Of a stretch of 64,000 bases of DNA, positions 48,159-57,118 are shown piece after piece; within the stretch, counting starts at the first letter, position 1; each line of letters opens with the position of its first letter. The notes beneath the pieces are model-generated. The model had not been told where the DNA came from. It was given only the letters and a program-made list of their open reading frames with translations, and did not search any database. The stretch lies in assembly GCA_045130275.1 (NCBI GenBank), contig JBGUPL010000014.1:45390-109389 (forward strand), in the 5' to 3' direction. A program made the position numbers and the translations under genes. The stretch comes from F23-D06 sp045130275 (GTDB taxonomy: Bacteria > Bacteroidota > Bacteroidia > Bacteroidales > WCHB1-69).

Positions 48159-50255
48159 ATGAACACGATCATTCTTTTTTGGAATCCCGGCATCTCAAGT
48201 TATACCATTGAGAGATTGCGCGAAGACTTGAAAAACTATGCTCATGTCAGCAACTGGAGCGTGTGGGAACATGAAAAAGCCCACAAGGGCGACCGTTTCT
48301 TTATGGTGCGCTGTGGTGAGGGCAAAACTGGCATCTGCATGAGCGGTCGTTTCCGCTCCGAACCCTATCGTGGTGAAGACTGGTCGGGCAAAGGTCGCGA
48401 GGTATATTACATTGATTTGATGGCCGATACGGTCATTGACCCGGACTTGCTGCCAATCCTGTCAACTGAGGTTCTTTCAGAGAACATACCGTCATTTGAC
48501 TGGAGTGGAGGCCATTCCGGACGGTTGCTGTCGGATAGGAAAGCAAAAAAGTTAGAGAAACTGTGGGAAGAGTTTCTTGAAGAAAACGAAGATATTTTCG
48601 GCAGATTGACCCTCCAAGTCCATATAAGTGATGCGGACTTTGAAGAAGAGGAGGAAGATGAGACTTGCAAAGCCGAAATCGAACTCTCCTTAGACGGTGG
48701 TTTTGAAATTTTTTCACCCGATGGTGAGGTAACTGTAGAGGGTTACAATTTGAATTCCCTGAAAGAGGAGTTCGTGCAAAAGATGACGGAAGCGGGGAAT
48801 ACGAAACCTATTGAATTCCACTTTGAATTTATAGATGACCAAAACTTATTTTCCAAAGTTTTGGATATTGCAGATGATGCATACACTGGAATAAACGATG
48901 AATTTGGAGTACCCTATCTGAAACGTGCAATTAAGGAAGTGAAACCTTTTTATACGGACGCTTCCATCATTGTCGGTCTATTGCAATATGTATTTAGAAA
49001 TCCCCGGTATACTCCAAAAATGCTGATTAGTAAAGAAATACCAAAAGTGATTGTGAATACCATTGTCACTCTTCAAAAAAAAGAAAAAGAAGATTTTGAA
49101 CATTATATTGAACGGGTCGGAGAAACTCCTGCTGCGGCAAGTATTCTTTACGAAATCCTGGAAGACAGTCTATATATTCGTGAACTCCCAGAACTTACCA
49201 CGGACAAATTCACCAATTTGGCGCAAAATTTGAAAGCATTCCACTATTTGGAAGATAAGTTGGCACAAAACAAACGGGTGACTTTTAGTGGACCAGCCAA
49301 AGACTTTGAAATGTGGTGTTCTTTAAATGATAGTGCCGCCATTTTCGCTATAAGAGGCGAATATGGTGACAGGAGCGTTGCTTTAATGTCAAGAGTGCTT
49401 TCCAAACTTTCCTATAGAAAATTTTATGTGGACATCAGTGAATTTAACACACGTCGTACAGAAACATACAACCACCATGAATGGACTTATGAGGATGCGA
49501 TTATCAATCAATTAGACTTTGATAAAGAGATTAATCTTCTTGAAAAAATGATTGTTAATAGAAAATACGGCAATATCTTTGAGATAAATGAACGTAAGGT
49601 TTTCTGCGACAATGGCAAGGTTTTGGTACATATTCCTGTTGACCAAGAAGTAGAGATCAATGATGCGGTGGAGATTATCGGACAAGCCGCAGTGACGAAT
49701 AATAAAACTCTGACAAGTCTTAAATTGCCTATTAATGTCCGAATCATTGATGACTATGCGTTTGCTTATTGTGAGAATTTGGTGGATTTGTTTTTGCATG
49801 ACGGAATTACAACTATTGGAGAATTCTGTTTTCATATGTGTGACATAGAACAATTGCGTCTTTCACAGTCTCTCACTGAAATCCCAAACGGTGCTTTTTC
49901 CTATAATGGAATCGAACATGTGAATATTCCCTCAAGCGTCAAACGTATTGGGGCGGAAGCTTTCCAATGTAACTATATCGAAGATGATGATTTAGTTATC
50001 CCGGAAGGTGTTGAAATCATTGAATATAATGCTTTCCGTACACCGTTCAAGCATGTTTCCCTGCCCTCGACGTTGAAAGAGATAGCCTATGACTTCTACT
50101 ATGAAGAAATGGTTGACGATCCCGAAGAGATGAAGCCCTACGTGGACATCCATCCCGACAACCCGGTCTATTTCTCCAAAGGCGGCATCCTGTACAGCCG
50201 TGAGACGGGAAAGGAGGTGCTGGGGAAGGCAGGAAGGACGGAAAAAGAACGATAA
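48159..50255 (+). CDS. EVE-like domain fused to LRR_5 repeats
   Basis: 698 residues. Residues 1-150 read as an EVE/PUA-like domain of the McrB/HNH-associated type: TIILFWNPG, SNWSVWEHEKAHKGDRFFMV, GICMSGRFRSEPY, YYIDLMADTVIDPD, then KLEKLWEEFLEEN. EVE domains bind modified bases. A 320-residue middle has no recognised family. Residues about 520-660 are BspA-type leucine-rich repeats (LTSLKLPINVRIIDDYAFAYC, IEHVNIPSSVKRIGAEAFQC). The middle is visibly A/T-richer than both ends, suggesting a mosaic origin. The combination is not one I know. Shared promoter copy A. Confidence 0.65.
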   Translation: MNTIILFWNPGISSYTIERLREDLKNYAHVSNWSVWEHEKAHKGDRFFMVRCGEGKTGICMSGRFRSEPYRGEDWSGKGREVYYIDLMADTVIDPDLLPILSTEVLSENIPSFDWSGGHSGRLLSDRKAKKLEKLWEEFLEENEDIFGRLTLQVHISDADFEEEEEDETCKAEIELSLDGGFEIFSPDGEVTVEGYNLNSLKEEFVQKMTEAGNTKPIEFHFEFIDDQNLFSKVLDIADDAYTGINDEFGVPYLKRAIKEVKPFYTDASIIVGLLQYVFRNPRYTPKMLISKEIPKVIVNTIVTLQKKEKEDFEHYIERVGETPAAASILYEILEDSLYIRELPELTTDKFTNLAQNLKAFHYLEDKLAQNKRVTFSGPAKDFEMWCSLNDSAAIFAIRGEYGDRSVALMSRVLSKLSYRKFYVDISEFNTRRTETYNHHEWTYEDAIINQLDFDKEINLLEKMIVNRKYGNIFEINERKVFCDNGKVLVHIPVDQEVEINDAVEIIGQAAVTNNKTLTSLKLPINVRIIDDYAFAYCENLVDLFLHDGITTIGEFCFHMCDIEQLRLSQSLTEIPNGAFSYNGIEHVNIPSSVKRIGAEAFQCNYIEDDDLVIPEGVEIIEYNAFRTPFKHVSLPSTLKEIAYDFYYEEMVDDPEEMKPYVDIHPDNPVYFSKGGILYSRETGKEVLGKAGRTEKER

Positions 50256-50276
50256 TCGCCCGCCATGGTCCGCTTT

Positions 50277-50315
50277 TTGGCGCAGTCGGGTGGTAATTTT
50301 GCCGCGTTGAAATAT
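50277..50315 (+). promoter_or_regulatory. Shared 39-bp promoter element, copy B
   Basis: Identical to copy A over 39 bases; -7 box TAATTTTG at 50304-50311. Starts 21 bases after the preceding stop. Confidence 0.85.
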
Positions 50316-50328
50316 AACAACTTTCTTT

Positions 50329-51237
50329 ATGGGTACAGATATATCGCATATAGTAAAACATGATTTCAAATTGTTTCACGACAGGAACGCTTCGAAAACC
50401 TATTGTGAATCCATTCTATCCCACCTGCGCAAGGAATTGCTGCTGGGTGATGGCGATCCCGAATGGGATGAAATGAAAATACTTGACGAAGAGTATGATT
50501 TCTTGCGAATGAAGCTGGCGGATTATGATGTAACTCTTCGCCTCTTGCCTGATTTATGGGAAATAGAATCTTATGATCGCTTTTCTCATATTGTTATGGG
50601 CGACAGGGTGCGGAAAAACGCTTTCGATGTCGTGCGCGCACTCGGGGCAAAGGAGGCGTGGCACGCATCTGATTATTTCGGATGGTTGGGAGGACTTTCG
50701 TATCCGGGATGCAATTTTGAGGAATGGATGGAGTATTTGGGACAAGAGTATGGAAAACCCATACAAGAGTTAAGTCCCGCAGACTTCTGGAAATTGGGGC
50801 CAGACGGCTATTTGGACTATGAGCCCATATACCACGACAGTTTCAAAGAGAGTTTCGATGAGTTTGACCGTTTGCAAGAAAGCATCCCTGATTACCGACT
50901 GTTAGGAATATCCCGTGTGGGCGACTGTTTCCTTCGCTGTGAAAAAAACGGGGAATTGTATTTGATTGATGAACATTGGAAAAAACCGTTCATTGATGCT
51001 CCTGTAAAAACCTATTGGACGTTTGGCGATATTTTTGTTGTGGAGAAAGACGGGAAATCGGCCTTGTTTGATTATTGGGGAACTCAGCTAACCCCCTTTG
51101 TGAAAGGTGTTTTTGAAAAAGAATTCTCTCGAAAACCTGTACAACGGGGAGGAATAAAGATGTATCATAAACAGACAATCATTAAGAATATTGAGGCAAA
51201 ACTAAGTCTGACGGTATTTGAAAAATATGGATATTAA
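50329..51237 (+). CDS. Protein of unknown function in the shared-promoter island
   Basis: 302 residues; no family recognised and no signal peptide or membrane helix. Acidic and aromatic-rich. Residues about 60-180 contain many Trp/Tyr (DYFGWLGGLSYPGCNFEEWMEYLG). The C-terminal third (KNGELYLIDEHWKKPFIDA, DIFVVEKDGKSALFDYWGTQL) weakly resembles WG-type beta repeats. Shared promoter copy B; the AAA+ gene follows 43 bases later with a -7 box of its own. Confidence 0.65.
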   Translation: MGTDISHIVKHDFKLFHDRNASKTYCESILSHLRKELLLGDGDPEWDEMKILDEEYDFLRMKLADYDVTLRLLPDLWEIESYDRFSHIVMGDRVRKNAFDVVRALGAKEAWHASDYFGWLGGLSYPGCNFEEWMEYLGQEYGKPIQELSPADFWKLGPDGYLDYEPIYHDSFKESFDEFDRLQESIPDYRLLGISRVGDCFLRCEKNGELYLIDEHWKKPFIDAPVKTYWTFGDIFVVEKDGKSALFDYWGTQLTPFVKGVFEKEFSRKPVQRGGIKMYHKQTIIKNIEAKLSLTVFEKYGY

Positions 51238-51246
51238 TATTTGTTG

Positions 51247-51255
51247 TACTTTTGC
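51247..51255 (+). promoter_or_regulatory. -7 box for the AAA+ gene
   Basis: TACTTTTGC, 26 bases before the ATG at 51281. Not part of the shared element. Confidence 0.55.
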
Positions 51256-51280
51256 AGATTGAAAAGAAACAGGAATTCAA

Positions 51281-52918
51281 ATGGATAAATCCGGCTGTGG
51301 CACAAGTGTTTTTTTTATTGTGCTAATCTTTTTAATGATAGGACTTAATAGTACTGTTTTTACAGTCATTGTTCTCATTATATCATTGGGATACTTAATA
51401 CTTGTTTTTACCCCAATTGTTAGCAGAATGAAACACTCTTCAAAGAGCTCAACACCCACTTCGCTCAAGTCGGATTATTCCCAGGATATCGACCGCGATT
51501 ACTTCAACCAAATCTCCAAAGTAGTTGACGACTTGATGACCGTGTATGATTCCGCCATCTCCTCGCAGGAGTTCAGGGATGCCGCGTCTGACGGGTTTGA
51601 GCTGCATAATGGCAATCAAACGATTGAAGACGCTACCAGTAAAATAAAGTATCTTTTTTGGTTAGACATGGCGCATTGCGGCAGAGGCCTCCACCTTCCG
51701 TATGACCGTCTTGACAAAACCAGTTATGCGCTCTACTATTTCATTGAACGGACAATGGGAGGGAAGAAACTCTCCTACGACAACTATCGGGATTTGTATC
51801 GTTCCTCAAACCATGTCATGGCGGGAACTGCCCTCAAAGAGTGTTATTTTTCATGTCATGATGCAGAAGATTCGAATTTCTTCATGGTGGCGCATGTCTT
51901 GGGCAAAATTGATGAGCTTCAAAAGCAGAAATATTTGGTGCTGTTGTACCGTTTCGCCTCTATCATGGCCAAAGCCGATAATACCGTAACAGAAGAAGAG
52001 GCGAAGTTTCTGAACTCCATTATGCAACTGCAAAGCGACGGGAATAACATTGCAGTGGCGGGAGATCCGGATATGCCGGAAACAGAATACTATAAAGCAC
52101 CTTTAGATGGGAATTTCAGGTCGCGAAAGGAATTGGATGGTTTAATCGGTCTGGAAAGTGTGAAGCAAGAGGTGACGGCTCTCACCAACTTCATCCGCAT
52201 CCAGAATGCCCGCAGCCAAAAGGGGTTGAAAGCCTCCCCTATCACCTATCACTGCGTCTTCACGGGCAACCCCGGAACCGGCAAGACCACAGTGGCCCGG
52301 ATTCTCGCCAACATCTACAAGGAACTCGGTGTGGTCTCGAAAGGGCATCTGGTGGAAACCGACCGTTCCGGACTCGTCGGGGAGTATGTCGGGCAGACGG
52401 CGGTCAAAACGAACAAGGTCATTGACCACGCCTTGGGCGGGATCCTTTTCATCGACGAGGCCTACTCGTTGCTTGGCGGCGGCGAGGAAGACTACGGAAA
52501 AGAGGCGGTCGCCACACTGCTCAAGCGTATGGAGGATGACCGCAAGCGGTTAGTGGTGATTCTCGCTGGCTACACCAACGAGATGAAGGCGTTCATCGAC
52601 TCCAACCCCGGCTTGCAGTCGCGGTTCAGCCGATACATTGAATTTCCAGACTACAATGCCGACGAACTTTACCAGATATTCCTCAAGCAGCTCAAGGAGT
52701 TCGACTACACCATCACGCCCGAAGCGGAGGTGGCGGTGAAATCCTATTTCGAGGAGGCGGTGGCTCACAAGGACGCGAACTTCGGCAACGCCCGCTTCGT
52801 TCGCAACGTCTTCGAGCGCACCCTGCAGCGACAGGCCAACCGACTCTCGACAGAGGTGAACCTCACATCGGCAAAGCTTGCAGAAATCACGAAGGAGGAC
52901 TTGCCGGAAGAACTTTGA
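51281..52918 (+). CDS. Membrane-anchored TerB-like / CbbX-type AAA+ ATPase
   Basis: 545 residues. Two adjacent N-terminal helices (about 9-48), then an all-helical TerB-like region (about 70-265; YRFASIMAKADNTVTEEEAKFLNSIM is the typical acidic metal-site helix pair), then a CbbX/CfxQ-type AAA+ module (about 295-535): GLESVKQEVTAL, Walker A GNPGTGKTT (329-337), Walker B ILFIDEAYSL (388-397), RFSRYIEFPDY as arginine-finger region. CbbX-type AAA+ proteins remodel other proteins; EccA of type VII secretion is a relative. The AAA+ half is G/C-richer than the N-terminal half. Confidence 0.82.
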   Translation: MDKSGCGTSVFFIVLIFLMIGLNSTVFTVIVLIISLGYLILVFTPIVSRMKHSSKSSTPTSLKSDYSQDIDRDYFNQISKVVDDLMTVYDSAISSQEFRDAASDGFELHNGNQTIEDATSKIKYLFWLDMAHCGRGLHLPYDRLDKTSYALYYFIERTMGGKKLSYDNYRDLYRSSNHVMAGTALKECYFSCHDAEDSNFFMVAHVLGKIDELQKQKYLVLLYRFASIMAKADNTVTEEEAKFLNSIMQLQSDGNNIAVAGDPDMPETEYYKAPLDGNFRSRKELDGLIGLESVKQEVTALTNFIRIQNARSQKGLKASPITYHCVFTGNPGTGKTTVARILANIYKELGVVSKGHLVETDRSGLVGEYVGQTAVKTNKVIDHALGGILFIDEAYSLLGGGEEDYGKEAVATLLKRMEDDRKRLVVILAGYTNEMKAFIDSNPGLQSRFSRYIEFPDYNADELYQIFLKQLKEFDYTITPEAEVAVKSYFEEAVAHKDANFGNARFVRNVFERTLQRQANRLSTEVNLTSAKLAEITKEDLPEEL

Positions 52919-52934
52919 GAAGAAAAATGCGTCT

Positions 52935-52973
52935 GGTTCGCTTTTTGGCGCAGTCGGGTGGTAATTTTGCCGC
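52935..52973 (+). promoter_or_regulatory. Shared 39-bp promoter element, copy C
   Basis: One change from copies A, B and D (GGTTCGC for GGTCCGC); -7 box TAATTTTG at 52962-52969. Confidence 0.85.
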
Positions 52974-52989
52974 GTAATTTTTGAACAGT

Positions 52990-53898
52990 ATGAGAACCAT
53001 AATTCTTACATGTCATTACTCTTCTGGTTGGTTGCAACCTCACATTATGGAAGAAGTGATCAACAATCACGACTATTACCATATTTCAAGTTGGCCAGTA
53101 TACAACCTTGACAATATAAAACATCGGGGAATGTTTTACATGATGTATATAGGTAAGAATGATCGTTTTCTGATGATGAAGGGAAAGTTCGAGTCTGCCC
53201 CGCATCGGAATTTATATTCGTGGGAAGGAAAACCTCATCAGAGAAGCTGGGTGGGGCTGGATATTGAACAATTTATCCATTATAAGAGAGGTCCTATCTT
53301 GGAGGCAAACCTGTTGTCGAAAGCCATTCCAACAGTTGACTGGTGGGGAGATCATCAAGAACTGGTACTTACTGAAGAAGAATCTGAAAAATTGGAACAA
53401 GTATGGGAAAGGCATGTTGTGTGTCATAGCGTAGATTTTCAAAATCCCGCATTAGTGCGTCATTTTGAAGAGGAATACCAAAAGATGGAGATTGGTAAAC
53501 GGGCTAGAAAAAACATTGTTGGAGTGGAAAAATTGGATGCTTTCTTCGGAGCAGATAAGTCTTGCCTGCACGATGCGGTGGTGACCAAGTTTGATTATGA
53601 CAGAGAGAAAATGGAGTTGACCGTATGGGTTGACAATTGTTGCCCCAAATGGTCATTTGACGGGAATAACATTGTCTATTTGATCCCCTTTTGCTTTAAA
53701 GATGTGTACGAGTTTAAGATGGATGTGGAACCGCGAAACGACTATTTACGTGAGGCTAAAATATATCAGGACGGAAATTCAACACATGCCATTTTTGAGG
53801 GTGCCCACATAGAGGTGGCCAGTCAGGAGTTGGAAATCGGGGAGGTTGTGGAGATAAAGTGTGGGGATGAGGAGAATGGAAACAAATTCAAGTTCTAA
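52990..53898 (+). CDS. EVE-like domain protein (second)
   Basis: 302 residues. Residues 1-150 are homologous to the N-terminus of the 48159 product: TIILTCHYSSGWLQPHI, ISSWPVYNLDNIKHRGMFYMMY, FLMMKGKFESAP, then LLSKAIPTVDWWGDHQELVL and SEKLEQVWERHVV. The C-terminal half has FFGADKSCLHDAVVTKFDYDREKMELTVWV, which loosely resembles Imm50-type beta domains. Start at ATG 52990, after the shared promoter. Eleven bases before the Cys-rich gene, so the first cistron of a three-gene operon with the radical SAM enzyme. Confidence 0.62.
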   Translation: MRTIILTCHYSSGWLQPHIMEEVINNHDYYHISSWPVYNLDNIKHRGMFYMMYIGKNDRFLMMKGKFESAPHRNLYSWEGKPHQRSWVGLDIEQFIHYKRGPILEANLLSKAIPTVDWWGDHQELVLTEEESEKLEQVWERHVVCHSVDFQNPALVRHFEEEYQKMEIGKRARKNIVGVEKLDAFFGADKSCLHDAVVTKFDYDREKMELTVWVDNCCPKWSFDGNNIVYLIPFCFKDVYEFKMDVEPRNDYLREAKIYQDGNSTHAIFEGAHIEVASQELEIGEVVEIKCGDEENGNKFKF

Positions 53899-53909
53899 GT
53901 TTTGCGAAT

Positions 53910-55370
53910 ATGAAACAAACCAAAGAATACCCTGCCACCCATTCAATGGATACCGCATGGTATATTGCCGATGAGGACGGCAACGTGGGCATTATGGAGT
54001 TCAATGATAATGGTCCAGTGCCATGGCAAACAGAACAAACTAGCGTGGAGGAACTTGTCTTTGGTCATGAGGAGGACTACGAGATGAAAGAATACATTCT
54101 GGTGGAATTGACAAATGAACAAATTGCCGAGTTGGTGCGTACTCCTCATCCACCCGAGGAGGAAGAGCTTTGGATGGATTGTATCATCCAAATTGATGTA
54201 GAAAAAGAAAACGAGTTTCTGGAACTTGCAAAGGATCCCGATTTCGACCTTGAATTTTGCGTGTCAAAAGAGCGTGGATTATATAGCATAGATGCCTATC
54301 ACTGCACATCAGAAACTCAAAAGGATGGAAAATACCAGATTCTTGAATCATCTTCACTCAAAAAGATGCTTGACAAAAAAATTATTTTGCAAGTATTCAG
54401 GAAACAAGTTTTTTGGATGAACGACGAGTGGAAAGATGAAAAAGTTATTCATACAAAAGTGTTTGACACAGCCCCTTACTATATTTTTCACCAACCATAC
54501 TGGACGGGAGAGCTGCCAGAGTGTATGAATATCCCCGAACATCCTGTGAAATTGGAGCAATTTCCTGATAGCCTGAAAAAACGGATTTTGCGAGTTCCTC
54601 TTAAATTCGAAGAGACCGAACGCTTTCAAATTGCAGAGTGGCATTCCTGTAGGTCAACGACTTGCTGTGATACACCAGTAGAGGTGGTCAATGCTTGTGA
54701 ATATATGATGCTTCCTTTGACCGATGGCAATCACGCGTATGTTTGTTCTGAAATAATTTTGCCGTCCGAATTTTTCCATTATTGTTCCGAACGGGAAAAA
54801 TATGACTGTTCCGAATGCGAATATCATTGTCACGCGTGTGAAGACCATTGTTTCACAAATAAACCCACTGTGTTGTCCATCACGAATCCCTTTGAAGAAT
54901 GGGACTATTCCCGCCAAATAAAGTCAGACCCCATCTTTCCACACAGCATCTGGCTTTCCTTCCTTCCCAAAATCCCCTATAAAATACGATGCACGCCAAG
55001 CCAAAGGTCTTCGCAGAAGTACGAATCATGGCCTTCAGGGGGAGACATCCACAAACACGTCAGCGGGCGCAGACTTTTGGATCTCTTCCAGAAGAACCGC
55101 CAATGGTTGGAGGACCAGGTGGCACGCTTCAACCCTCGGGTGATTTTCATCAGCGGCGCGGCGGAGGCCATTATGAGAGCGGTCTATCCCTTCGGACAAA
55201 ACCAGATAACCATCAACGGCACCGTTTACCCGATGTACCTGCTGTCGGAAGTGGAAAGTCATCGAGAAGAGATTGAACGGCTGGCTTCGCTGCCGTATCA
55301 GGGGAAGCTCATACCCCATATCATCTCCGTGGAAGAAATGGAAAAAATCAAACAAAGGGAAAATGATTGA
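53910..55370 (+). CDS. Cys-rich partner of the radical SAM enzyme, unknown function
   Basis: 486 residues, no family recognised, soluble. A dense Cys/His patch spans about residues 292-315 (CSEREKYDCSECEYHC then HACEDHC), with further Cys at CRSTTCCDTP; it may bind zinc or an Fe-S cluster. A C-terminal stretch (SWPSGGDIHKHVSGRRLLDLF, then FNPRVIFISGAAEAIMRAV) looks like an alpha/beta ligand-binding fold. Its last eight bases overlap the radical SAM gene (ATGATTGA), so the two are coupled. It could be the substrate, an accessory subunit or an electron donor. Confidence 0.6.
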   Translation: MKQTKEYPATHSMDTAWYIADEDGNVGIMEFNDNGPVPWQTEQTSVEELVFGHEEDYEMKEYILVELTNEQIAELVRTPHPPEEEELWMDCIIQIDVEKENEFLELAKDPDFDLEFCVSKERGLYSIDAYHCTSETQKDGKYQILESSSLKKMLDKKIILQVFRKQVFWMNDEWKDEKVIHTKVFDTAPYYIFHQPYWTGELPECMNIPEHPVKLEQFPDSLKKRILRVPLKFEETERFQIAEWHSCRSTTCCDTPVEVVNACEYMMLPLTDGNHAYVCSEIILPSEFFHYCSEREKYDCSECEYHCHACEDHCFTNKPTVLSITNPFEEWDYSRQIKSDPIFPHSIWLSFLPKIPYKIRCTPSQRSSQKYESWPSGGDIHKHVSGRRLLDLFQKNRQWLEDQVARFNPRVIFISGAAEAIMRAVYPFGQNQITINGTVYPMYLLSEVESHREEIERLASLPYQGKLIPHIISVEEMEKIKQREND

Positions 55371-56103
55371 GCTTCTGTCCATCGACCTGTCCAACTACTG
55401 CAGCAAGCAGTGCCCGTTCTGCTACAATCACAGCACGCGGGCGGGGAACACCCTGTGGAAACCGCAGGAGGTGATAGCCTTCGCCTCCGACTGCATCCGC
55501 ATCGGAGGGGTGAAAGCGGTCTCGCTCGGCGGCGGCGAACCGTTTGAATACGAGGGTGTTTTCGAGATCGTGGACACCCTGTTCCCCCTGTGCTATCTGT
55601 CGGTCACCACCAACGGGCTGCCATTGGAGGACCCCACCGTCTGGCACCATCTCACGCAATGCAAGCCCGACAAAATCCACGTCACCATCCACCGGCCCGG
55701 CAACCCCGACGAGGTGGAAAGGGTGACGAACCTTGTGCAACGTATCGGCGGAATCGGAATCAAGCCTGGAGTGAACCTGCTGGTGGGCGCCGACAGTGCC
55801 GACAAAGCCGCCACCGTCTATCAACAGTTGTCGCACCTGCTGACTCCCGAACAGATCATCCTTGTCCCGCAGCGATACTCCAACACCCCTACGCCGAAAC
55901 AACTGGCTGCCGTCGCAGGCGGAAAACCCTTCCAAAGTCCGTCTTGTCTGCTGGAATGCCGCCCGCCGCAGAACTTCTGTTCCGTGTCGTGGGACAAGAA
56001 AGCCGCCCCGTGCAGCTTCGCCCCCTGCAAGGAACCCCTCCCGTCGCTCGACTACGCAGGCTTGGAGGCCGCACTCGGAAATGTCCGCTGGAAACGCTGT
56101 TGA
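55363..56103 (+). CDS. Radical SAM enzyme with C-terminal cysteines
   Basis: 246 residues. CSKQCPFC (Cys13, 17, 20) is the CxxxCxxC cluster, and SLGGGEPF the SAM-binding glycine motif; a TIM-like barrel follows with VTTNGLPLED and IHVTIHRPGNPDEVE. The tail holds several Cys (CLLECRPPQNFC, PCSFAPC) that could bind an auxiliary cluster as in SPASM or Twitch domains. The start at 55363 is the ATG overlapping the previous stop. No named subfamily. Peptide or nucleotide modification is possible; the substrate is unknown. Confidence 0.8.
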   Translation: MIELLSIDLSNYCSKQCPFCYNHSTRAGNTLWKPQEVIAFASDCIRIGGVKAVSLGGGEPFEYEGVFEIVDTLFPLCYLSVTTNGLPLEDPTVWHHLTQCKPDKIHVTIHRPGNPDEVERVTNLVQRIGGIGIKPGVNLLVGADSADKAATVYQQLSHLLTPEQIILVPQRYSNTPTPKQLAAVAGGKPFQSPSCLLECRPPQNFCSVSWDKKAAPCSFAPCKEPLPSLDYAGLEAALGNVRWKRC

Positions 56104-56116
56104 ACAGAACTTTTCC

Positions 56117-56125
56117 TATTTTTGC
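56117..56125 (+). promoter_or_regulatory. -7 box for the WYL gene
   Basis: TATTTTTGC, 14 bases after the radical SAM stop; places the WYL start at 56140. It lacks the shared 39-bp element. Confidence 0.5.
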
Positions 56126-56139
56126 CGCAAATATCGAAT

Positions 56140-57030
56140 ATGAAAGCATCCGCACTTTTCAAGGAATACGTCTGGCTGGTGGGCACCATCAGCCGCGCCG
56201 GGCGCATCACCCTGCGCGAAATCAACGAACGATGGCTCCGCACCGAGATGAGCGAGGGTGTTCCGTTCAGCCGTTCCTCTTTCCGCCGGCACCGCGCCGA
56301 GGTGGAGGAGATGTTCGACATCATCATTGAATGCGATAACGAGAACCGCTACTACATCGACGACACCGAGATGCTCCGCGAGGACAGCGTGCAGCGCTGG
56401 ATGCTGGGCTCGCTCACCGTCAGCAACATCGTCAGCGAGGCCCGCGGACTGCACGACCGTATCCTCCTCGAAAGCATCCCAAGTGAAAGTGAACATCTGC
56501 AAACCGTGGTGGATGCGATGCGCGAAAACCGTTGCTTGTCAGTCTGTTACAAGCGATACGGCAAGACCGAATCGAGTCAGTGGACGGTGGAACCCTACTG
56601 CATCAAACTCTTCCGTCGCCGGTGGTACCTACTCGGGCGGTTAGATGACGGCGGCTTCCTCACCCTCTCGTTCGACCGCATCCAGGAGATGGCGATGACC
56701 GACAGGACGTTCGTTTTGGACAAGGATTTTGACGCGCAGACCTACTTCTCGAACTATTACGGCATTATGCAGGGCGGAGACGAGCCGAAACAACGGATCG
56801 TGTTGCGCGCCTTCGGCAACGAGCGTTACGCCTTGCGCGACCTGCCACTGCACCACTCGCAGAAAGAGCTGGCGGTCGGCGAAGACTACGTCGATTTCGA
56901 GGTGAAACTGCACCCCACCAGCGACTTTCTGGCGCAGATTCTCTCTAGGGGCCGCTGGCTGAAAGTGTTGGAGCCGGAAGACATTGCATTGAAAATCAGA
57001 CGGATGCACTTGGAAGCAGCGGAGGAATAA
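56140..57030 (+). CDS. WYL domain transcriptional regulator
   Basis: 296 residues. An N-terminal winged-helix-like region (ITLREINERWLRTEMSEGVPFSRSSFRRHRAEVEEMF), a WYL domain at about 130-200 with EPYCIKLFRRRWYLLGRLDDG and a WCX-like C-terminal segment (FGNERYALRDLPLHHSQ). WYL regulators bind DNA and respond to nucleic-acid ligands, and often control bacterial defence loci. It sits between the radical SAM and HIRAN genes and is the obvious candidate to act on the shared 39-bp promoters (inference). Confidence 0.87.
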   Translation: MKASALFKEYVWLVGTISRAGRITLREINERWLRTEMSEGVPFSRSSFRRHRAEVEEMFDIIIECDNENRYYIDDTEMLREDSVQRWMLGSLTVSNIVSEARGLHDRILLESIPSESEHLQTVVDAMRENRCLSVCYKRYGKTESSQWTVEPYCIKLFRRRWYLLGRLDDGGFLTLSFDRIQEMAMTDRTFVLDKDFDAQTYFSNYYGIMQGGDEPKQRIVLRAFGNERYALRDLPLHHSQKELAVGEDYVDFEVKLHPTSDFLAQILSRGRWLKVLEPEDIALKIRRMHLEAAEE

Positions 57031-57056
57031 TTTTTTTTGAAAAAACATCTTTCATT

Positions 57057-57095
57057 GGTCCGCTTTTTGGCGCAGTCGGGTGGTAATTTTGCCGC
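57057..57095 (+). promoter_or_regulatory. Shared 39-bp promoter element, copy D
   Basis: Identical to copies A and B over 39 bases; -7 box TAATTTTG at 57084-57091. Starts 26 bases after the WYL stop. Confidence 0.85.
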
Positions 57096-57118
57096 ATGAA
57101 ATTAAAAGCGACAAGATT

